Origin: Candidatus Rifleibacteriota bacterium
GTDB lineage: Bacteria > Riflebacteria > Ozemobacteria > Ozemobacterales > Ozemobacteraceae
Assembly: GCA_029560455.1 (NCBI GenBank)
Contig: JAKQKW010000425.1
Coordinates: forward strand, 1-64,000
Direction of reading: 5' to 3'
Length of the DNA: 64,000 nucleotides
The notes under the pieces were generated by a model that searched no databases, was not told where the DNA came from, and worked only from the letters and a program-made list of their open reading frames with translations. Shown one piece after another: positions 59,424-64,000 of this stretch (the stretch's first letter is position 1; every line of letters begins with the position of its first letter). Both the position numbers and the translations under genes were made by a program.

Positions 59424-60415
59424 TGATTTGGCAGTTTCGCTTTTATACTGTTGATGTTTTCATCAATCAGCGGGTATTCTGAATCGTGTTTTTTCAGTTG
59501 GGTGAAATACTCCAGAGCCTTCTCGAGCTCGCCAAGGCCCAGAAAGATGTTGCCAAGATGGAACATGGCATCGGTTGAATCCGGTGCTTCTACGAGTGCC
59601 CGCATAAAGACTGCAATTGCATCTGAACTGCGTGAAAGACCCTGGAGAGCCTGCCCTTTGATCAGAAGTGCCTGCAGGTCGGCCGGGTTCAATGCCAGGC
59701 TTTCGTCAGCCAGATTCAGAGCCAGATTAAAATCTTCTTCGATAATGGCGATGAGGGCATTTGCCATTTCATTGCCGGTAACGTGGGTTACTGTCTCTGA
59801 GAGCTGCTGGTTTGAACTGGCAAGATTCTGCAGAAATTCCTGTTCTTCGCACTTCATGATTTCGTTTTCGACAACTTCGATAAAGGTGCTGTCGAGTTCT
59901 TTCAGCCTCGCGAAGTGTTTTTTGGCCAGCGCAAAGTTACCTTCATCACGATAAATGACCCCAAGGTTCTGGTGTGTCTGTATGTGATTCGGGTCAATCT
60001 CAAGCACTTTTTTATAAAATGGCACGGACTGTTTGCTTTTTCCGAGGTGTGCGAGGGCTACGGCGATATTGAAGATTGCGTCGACATCGCGGGGTTTTGC
60101 TCTGATAACGGCTTCCCATTCCTGAATGGCCTGCAGAGCCTTGTTCTGCTTCATGTAGATGAGGCCGAGGTTGTAGTGTGAAAAGGAATGGTCTGGTGCG
60201 ACCCGCAATGCTGATTGATAAGCTTCAATAGCATGCACCATGTTGTTCATGCGGTGTAAAAAAATGCCTTTTGTCGCATACAGATCGGGGTTGCCGGGTG
60301 ACTGCTGAATGGCTTTTTCTATCTGCTGCATGGCCTTGTCATACTGACCCTGGTCAAAAAAATCAAGGGCTGACTCATAATGTCGCTGCGCATAGGTGTT
60401 TTTAGGGTTGGCCAT
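59420..60415 (-). CDS. TPR-repeat protein
   Basis: A 331-residue protein with tandem TPR units covering most of its length: AQRHYESALDFFDQGQYDKAM, PDLYATKGIFLHRMNNMVHA and SHYNLGLIYMKQNKALQAIQ in the first half, and another set about 200-320. No signal peptide or transmembrane helix. It is cotranscribed with the diguanylate cyclase through an ATGA overlap, behind a strong promoter, so it may be a protein-interaction partner for c-di-GMP signalling. Confidence 0.88.
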   Translation of the reverse strand: MANPKNTYAQRHYESALDFFDQGQYDKAMQQIEKAIQQSPGNPDLYATKGIFLHRMNNMVHAIEAYQSALRVAPDHSFSHYNLGLIYMKQNKALQAIQEWEAVIRAKPRDVDAIFNIAVALAHLGKSKQSVPFYKKVLEIDPNHIQTHQNLGVIYRDEGNFALAKKHFARLKELDSTFIEVVENEIMKCEEQEFLQNLASSNQQLSETVTHVTGNEMANALIAIIEEDFNLALNLADESLALNPADLQALLIKGQALQGLSRSSDAIAVFMRALVEAPDSTDAMFHLGNIFLGLGELEKALEYFTQLKKHDSEYPLIDENINSIKAKLPNQ

Positions 60416-60444
60416 GCATTCTGCCTGTAACTTTAATTTTTCGC

Positions 60445-60473
60445 ATTATAGCGTATTAATGGTCACATTTCAA
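60445..60473 (-). promoter_or_regulatory. Sigma-70-type promoter of the TPR-diguanylate cyclase operon
   Basis: On the minus strand TTGAAA (complement of 60468-60473), 17 bp, perfect TATAAT (complement of 60445-60450). The leader before the ATG at 60415 is about 23 bases and contains AGG near the start codon. Confidence 0.78.
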
Positions 60474-60493
60474 ACAGCGATGATACTTTGCTG

Positions 60494-60522
60494 TTGAAAA
60501 GGCTGCGTTGTTGCGCTACAAT
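60494..60522 (+). promoter_or_regulatory. Promoter of the small membrane protein gene, possibly leaderless
   Basis: TTGAAA at 60494-60499, 17 bp, TACAAT at 60517-60522. The start point would be at about 60529, two bases before the ATG at 60531, so the transcript would have essentially no leader unless the internal ATG at 60546 is used. It is back to back with the TPR-operon promoter. Confidence 0.68.
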
Positions 60523-60530
60523 CAGACATC

Positions 60531-60875
60531 ATGAATGAAGCTGAAATGAATGGCGAAACTCCTGCCGGTTCTGTAACTGTGCTTAGCGAAAAAGCCTATG
60601 GGAAGCGTTGGCTGACCGGCTGGCTGGTAATGCTCTGTGACGTTATACTTTTTGCATCGGCCCTGAACTGCCTGTTCAGATGGCTGTCTTACGGCTACAA
60701 TTTTGATCTGGCCGCGCTGGTCTTAAGTCTGTTGCTGGCTCTGGCGGTTTATTTTACTGCCATGAATCCACAGAGAATCGCCAGTTTGAGTGCCCGGGCT
60801 CTTGTTGCTGTCGGGGCGGTAGTTGCCTGGGCTGTATTAATGCCTGTGGTAATGCGCCTGGCAGGGTTTAGCTGA
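60531..60875 (+). CDS. Small three-TM protein of unknown function
   Basis: A 114-residue protein with a 24-residue polar N-terminus and three hydrophobic helices, about 25-47 (LTGWLVMLCDVILFASALNCLF), 57-77 (LAALVLSLLLALAVYFTA) and 88-110 (ALVAVGAVVAWAVLMPVVM). I do not recognise it. No Shine-Dalgarno precedes the first ATG, and its own promoter lies right upstream. It converges with the chemoreceptor gene with a gap of 15 bp. The start may be at 60531 or 60546. Confidence 0.7.
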   Translation: MNEAEMNGETPAGSVTVLSEKAYGKRWLTGWLVMLCDVILFASALNCLFRWLSYGYNFDLAALVLSLLLALAVYFTAMNPQRIASLSARALVAVGAVVAWAVLMPVVMRLAGFS

Positions 60876-60890
60876 CGGGTTTCGCGGTTT

Positions 60891-62612
60891 TTATTTCTTT
60901 ATTGTGAACCGCGATACCAGCAGGTGCAGTTCATCAGCCAGGGTTGCAAGATCTTCAGTCGAGCTTGATACCTGAGAAACCGTGGTTGTCTGCTGTTCAA
61001 CCGATGTAGCGACGATACCGAGTCTTTCTGAAGTAATTTTGGTCAGACTGGTGATATCTTCGATCGTTCTGGTCATGGCCAGAGAGTTTGCCGACTGCTC
61101 GCTCGAAATGGCACTGATCTCTGTGATCTTCTTGTTGACGTCGTTGACGTTATCAATGATGTTGTCGAGACTTGTCGAAACTTCTCTGATGATGCGAATC
61201 CCATCGTCAACCCTGCCGCGACCAAGAGTCATTGAGTCAACCGCGTTCTGGGTTTTGGTGAGAATATTCTCGATGCGGGTTCCGATAGCTTCTGCAGCTT
61301 CTGCCGATTCTTCGGCAAGCTTTCTCACTTCACCGGCTACGACTGTAAAACCTTTGCCCTGTTCACCGGCTCTTGCCGCTTCGATTGCGGCATTAAGAGC
61401 AAGAAGGTTTGTCTGGCTGGCAATGGCGGTAATGGTGTTTACGATTTCGCTGATCTGCAGTGAGGCGGAGTTCAGGTCGAGAATAACCTGTGTGGCGATA
61501 TCAACCGACTCTTTAATCTTGCCGACCATTTCGACAGACTTTTTAACGGTTTTGCCGCCTTTGTCGGCTGCCTGCGTTGTAACACTGACTGCCTGAACGG
61601 CAGTTGCAGCAAGAGTGGCCACCTTCTGAGCCGATTCAGAAAAACTTTCAACCGAAGCGGTCGTTTTTTCAAGATTATTTGAAATTTCGAGCGAAGAATG
61701 GTTGATGCCGTTTACGTTCTTGGAGATATCGAGAAGCGTCGCGGCCGATTCGACCGAGGCTGAGCTGAGCTGCTGTGAACTGGTTGCAAGATCGTCACTG
61801 GTTTCGAGAACCTTCGAAATCATCTGGCAGATGCCCTCGAGCATACGGTTGAAACTCTCGGCAACTCTTTGAAACTCGTCGTGAGAGTCGAAGCTCAGGC
61901 GGGTATTCAGATGGCCCTTTTCCGCTTCAGACATTGAACTGACAATCTTTTCGAGAGGGCGCGAGATACCGTTGGAAATGAACATCGTGAACCCAAAGCC
62001 AAAAACCAGCAGCACCACAGGCAGCAGTTTAACCACATAGCCCATGATATCGAACATCGAGCTGACATTTTTCTGAGTCATCTGGCGTGAATAATTCGAC
62101 AGGGTCTCGCAAAGACCGCGACATTTCAAGGTCAGTTCGATTTCTTTGTCGCGAATTGCAGTCAGAAGCTCGGTAACACTCGCAGGGTTTAATTCCTGAC
62201 CGGCTGGCAACATCAGATAGTTATCGCACAGGTCGAACAGCTCAAAAAGATTTGATTCGGTTGTCTGCTTGAAGGCGATGACATTGGGCGCGTCTTTGAG
62301 AAAAGGGTCTTTGAGGTTTGCATCGATATTTTCAAGTCGCGAAAAGGCACTTTCCTTGGCTGAATTATAGAAAGAAATCAATTCGTCACGATTACGCAAC
62401 GATCTGATCAGCTCGGTGATTGAGGTGGCGCTGAGGTGAACATTGGCCATGATCTCCTGTGAATTCAGCATGGCAGTCGTGTAGTTGCCCTTGAGATAGT
62501 CGATCATATCGCGCAGCTTCAGCATGTTGAAACCGGCGAGACCAGAAACACCAATACAGATCAACAACACGAAGCCAAAGCCGGAAAAAATCTTTTTGCT
62601 GATTGAGAGCAT
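60891..62612 (-). CDS. Methyl-accepting chemotaxis protein
   Basis: A 573-residue chemoreceptor. TM1 is about 7-29 (IFSGFGFVLLICIGVSGLAGF), a periplasmic four-helix-bundle ligand domain about 32-190, TM2 about 193-213, HAMP about 214-266, then the signalling domain to the C-terminus. The hairpin tip reads IASQTNLLALNAAIEAARAG followed by EQGKGFTVVAGEVRKLAEES, the MCP consensus. There is no C-terminal CheR/CheB pentapeptide. Its Glu/Gln-rich flanking helices would be methylation and CheD-deamidation targets. It starts 2 bp after dgt and may be read from that promoter. Confidence 0.95.
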   Translation of the reverse strand: MLSISKKIFSGFGFVLLICIGVSGLAGFNMLKLRDMIDYLKGNYTTAMLNSQEIMANVHLSATSITELIRSLRNRDELISFYNSAKESAFSRLENIDANLKDPFLKDAPNVIAFKQTTESNLFELFDLCDNYLMLPAGQELNPASVTELLTAIRDKEIELTLKCRGLCETLSNYSRQMTQKNVSSMFDIMGYVVKLLPVVLLVFGFGFTMFISNGISRPLEKIVSSMSEAEKGHLNTRLSFDSHDEFQRVAESFNRMLEGICQMISKVLETSDDLATSSQQLSSASVESAATLLDISKNVNGINHSSLEISNNLEKTTASVESFSESAQKVATLAATAVQAVSVTTQAADKGGKTVKKSVEMVGKIKESVDIATQVILDLNSASLQISEIVNTITAIASQTNLLALNAAIEAARAGEQGKGFTVVAGEVRKLAEESAEAAEAIGTRIENILTKTQNAVDSMTLGRGRVDDGIRIIREVSTSLDNIIDNVNDVNKKITEISAISSEQSANSLAMTRTIEDITSLTKITSERLGIVATSVEQQTTTVSQVSSSTEDLATLADELHLLVSRFTIKK

Positions 62613-62614
62613 GG

Positions 62615-63709
62615 TTAGCTTTTCTTCTCCGCTTTTCGGGGTTTGCTGTCAGGAAAACTGTAATAATGCGGAACAAAGATTTCCTGAAATCGGCGCAGCG
62701 CAAAATCATCGGTCATACTTGCCAGATAATCTACAAGCGTACGGTTGATGCTCTGACCTTCCGGAACAGGGTGCTTGATGTGTTTCAGCAGATCGTCAGG
62801 GTGCCGGGTATACCAGTCAGCAACCTGCCTCAGAAGGTTTTTTGATCTCTGAACTGCCACGTCGATTTCAGGGCGCGTGTAGACATCATTGTATAAAAAC
62901 TTTTTCATGGCCGCTGTTGCCTGTTCGACTTCAGGGCTCATTTTTATGACATTGCTGTCGATGCTGTTGTCGACGATGTTGCGAACCATGGTGTGAATAC
63001 GTACCGAATGCCTTTCGCCAAGAAGTTTGTGGGCTTCCTGCGGCAGATCGGCGGTGGTGATGATGCCCGCTCTGATCGCGTCATCGATATCGTGATTGAT
63101 GTAAGCCACCAGGTCAGCTATACGTACTACCTGGGCCTCAACCGTAAGCGGCAGGTTGGACTGCTCTGAAATGGTAGCCGAACCGTGCTTGCCTTTGCTG
63201 TGCTTGAGAATGCCGTCAACGACTTCTTTTGTCAGGTTGAGACCCTCACCGTTTTTTTCGAGTCGGGTGACGACTCTGACGCTGTGCGAGGCGTGATGAA
63301 AACCGGTTTCGCTGATCTCGTTGAGAACTTCTTCGCCGCTGTGCCCGAAAGGCGTATGGCCAAGATCGTGCCCGAGTGCGATGGCCTCGGTCAGGTCTTC
63401 GTTCAGGCCGAGGCAGCGGGAAATACATCTGGCAGTACAGACCACTTCGAGAGTGTGGGTAAGTCTGGTTCTGAAATGGTCATTGGTGGGCGACAGAAAG
63501 ACCTGGGTTTTGTGTTTCAGGCGGCGAAATGATTCGCTGTGAATAATGCGGTCGACATCACGCTGAAAGCAGGTGCGGATAAAGCAGTCTTTCTCAGGAA
63601 ACTCACGGCCGCGCGAGTTTCTGGCCAGACAGGCGTGTTTCGATAGCGTTGCGGCTTCGCTTTCTTCAAAAGCCAGCCGCAACGCGGCATTACTGGTGCA
63701 ACCTGACAT
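62615..63709 (-). CDS. dgt: Deoxyguanosinetriphosphate triphosphohydrolase-like protein
   Basis: A 364-residue HD-domain dNTPase. Metal ligands are H85 in RTRLTHTLEVV, HD at 114-115 in IALGHDLGHTPFGHSGEE, and a later Asp in VRIADLVAYINHD. FRRLKHKTQVFLSPTNDHFRTR (read in two parts) is typical of the family. It hydrolyses dNTPs to deoxynucleosides and tripolyphosphate. It lies 9 bp after a pyrimidine-nucleoside phosphorylase gene, giving a small nucleoside-salvage unit ahead of a chemoreceptor. Confidence 0.93.
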   Translation of the reverse strand: MSGCTSNAALRLAFEESEAATLSKHACLARNSRGREFPEKDCFIRTCFQRDVDRIIHSESFRRLKHKTQVFLSPTNDHFRTRLTHTLEVVCTARCISRCLGLNEDLTEAIALGHDLGHTPFGHSGEEVLNEISETGFHHASHSVRVVTRLEKNGEGLNLTKEVVDGILKHSKGKHGSATISEQSNLPLTVEAQVVRIADLVAYINHDIDDAIRAGIITTADLPQEAHKLLGERHSVRIHTMVRNIVDNSIDSNVIKMSPEVEQATAAMKKFLYNDVYTRPEIDVAVQRSKNLLRQVADWYTRHPDDLLKHIKHPVPEGQSINRTLVDYLASMTDDFALRRFQEIFVPHYYSFPDSKPRKAEKKS

Positions 63710-63718
63710 AGTTTCTAC

Positions 63719-64000
63719 TCACGAAATGATGTCGAGAATGAGTTTCTGCGGAGTCACATGCTGTGGGCTGATGGTGATTGCTGCCCGCAGGCGGTCAACG
63801 GCTTTATCATTGTCTCTCTTCGGGTTAACATAGAGCTCTGCAATTACATCGCCGGCCTTGACCTGGTCGCCGACATGTTTGATCAGCTTGAGGCCGACGC
63901 CCATATCGATTTTAGATTCTTTGGTTTCGCGACCGGCGCCGAGCATCATAGCTGCCAGGCCGATTTCTTCGCAGTGAATCTGGCTGATGTAGCCCGCTTT
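63719..64000 (-). CDS. Pyrimidine-nucleoside/thymidine phosphorylase, C-terminal part (5' end outside window)
   Basis: The frame is open to the window end and stops at TGA (complement of 63719-63721). The visible 93 residues are the C-terminal PYNP domain: the start of the fragment reads AGYISQIHCEEIGLAAM, followed by LGAGRETKESKID, GVGLKLIKHVGDQVKAGDVI and a final PLE-like tail. The catalytic residues lie upstream. It would release deoxyribose- or ribose-1-phosphate from pyrimidine nucleosides, and pairs with the dgt gene downstream. Confidence 0.9.
   Translation of the reverse strand, partial: KAGYISQIHCEEIGLAAMMLGAGRETKESKIDMGVGLKLIKHVGDQVKAGDVIAELYVNPKRDNDKAVDRLRAAITISPQHVTPQKLILDIIS

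Noticed and set aside
1..64000. tRNA, rRNA, CRISPR, prophage or IS elements
   Set aside because: I looked for cloverleaf-like segments with the GGTTCGA-type loop, spaced direct repeats, and transposase or integrase motifs, and saw none that stand up.

Overview
The window is a densely packed chromosomal segment of a diderm (Gram-negative), motile bacterium with roughly 50% GC. It carries LPS genes (Kdo transferase, three family-9 glycosyltransferases, an LpxL-type acyltransferase), a type IV pilus (T4P) assembly operon with two PilT-like ATPases, CheC/CheD with a flagellar sigma factor, FtsE/FtsX/EnvC, and many TPR and HEAT scaffold proteins. CheC-CheD-SigD beside a Kdo-LPS system, plus PspA next to substrate-binding/OmpA fusions, does not fit a classical proteobacterium or firmicute. 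A deep-branching diderm such as Candidatus Riflebacteria would fit, but that is a guess from gene content. No tRNA, rRNA, CRISPR array, prophage or insertion sequence was recognised.

Layout. 1-458: 3' end of a methionine gamma-lyase-type gene. 531-3577: P5C dehydrogenase and an exported unknown protein. 3.7-4.5 kb: a HAMP protein with its own promoter and terminator. 4.5-6.9 kb: cheC-cheD-membrane protein-sigD/fliA operon. 6.9-10.8 kb: pth, gpmI, gmk and a FecR-domain protein. 10.8-20.4 kb: ten minus-strand genes, mostly overlapping, joining asd, envelope unknowns, a DUF362 ferredoxin, LPS assembly genes and arfB. 20.5 kb: an RsbW-like anti-sigma kinase.

21.0-30.6 kb holds the most unusual locus, a seven-gene operon. 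It encodes two paralogous NitT/TauT-type substrate-binding proteins, each fused to an OmpA peptidoglycan-binding domain, on either side of a PspA/IM30 (ESCRT-III superfamily) gene. These are followed by an ABC permease, an ABC ATPase with a long N-terminal tail, a membrane-anchored coiled-coil protein and a two-domain AAA+ ATPase. The permease contains a block of foreign-looking codon usage that coincides with its transmembrane domain.

31.3-46.8 kb is a long minus-strand series: C-terminal protease, three pilin-like proteins, PilB/GspE, PilM, PilN, PilO, a PilP-like protein, a HEAT protein and two large TPR proteins. 47.1-50.0 kb is ftsE-ftsX-envC behind a strong promoter. 50.1-57.3 kb runs on the plus strand: two PilT-like ATPases (the second with degenerate catalytic motifs), two HEAT proteins, apt and a CMP-sugar synthase. 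57.3-64 kb holds a diguanylate cyclase, a TPR protein, a small membrane protein, a chemoreceptor, a dGTPase and the 3' end of a pyrimidine-nucleoside phosphorylase gene.
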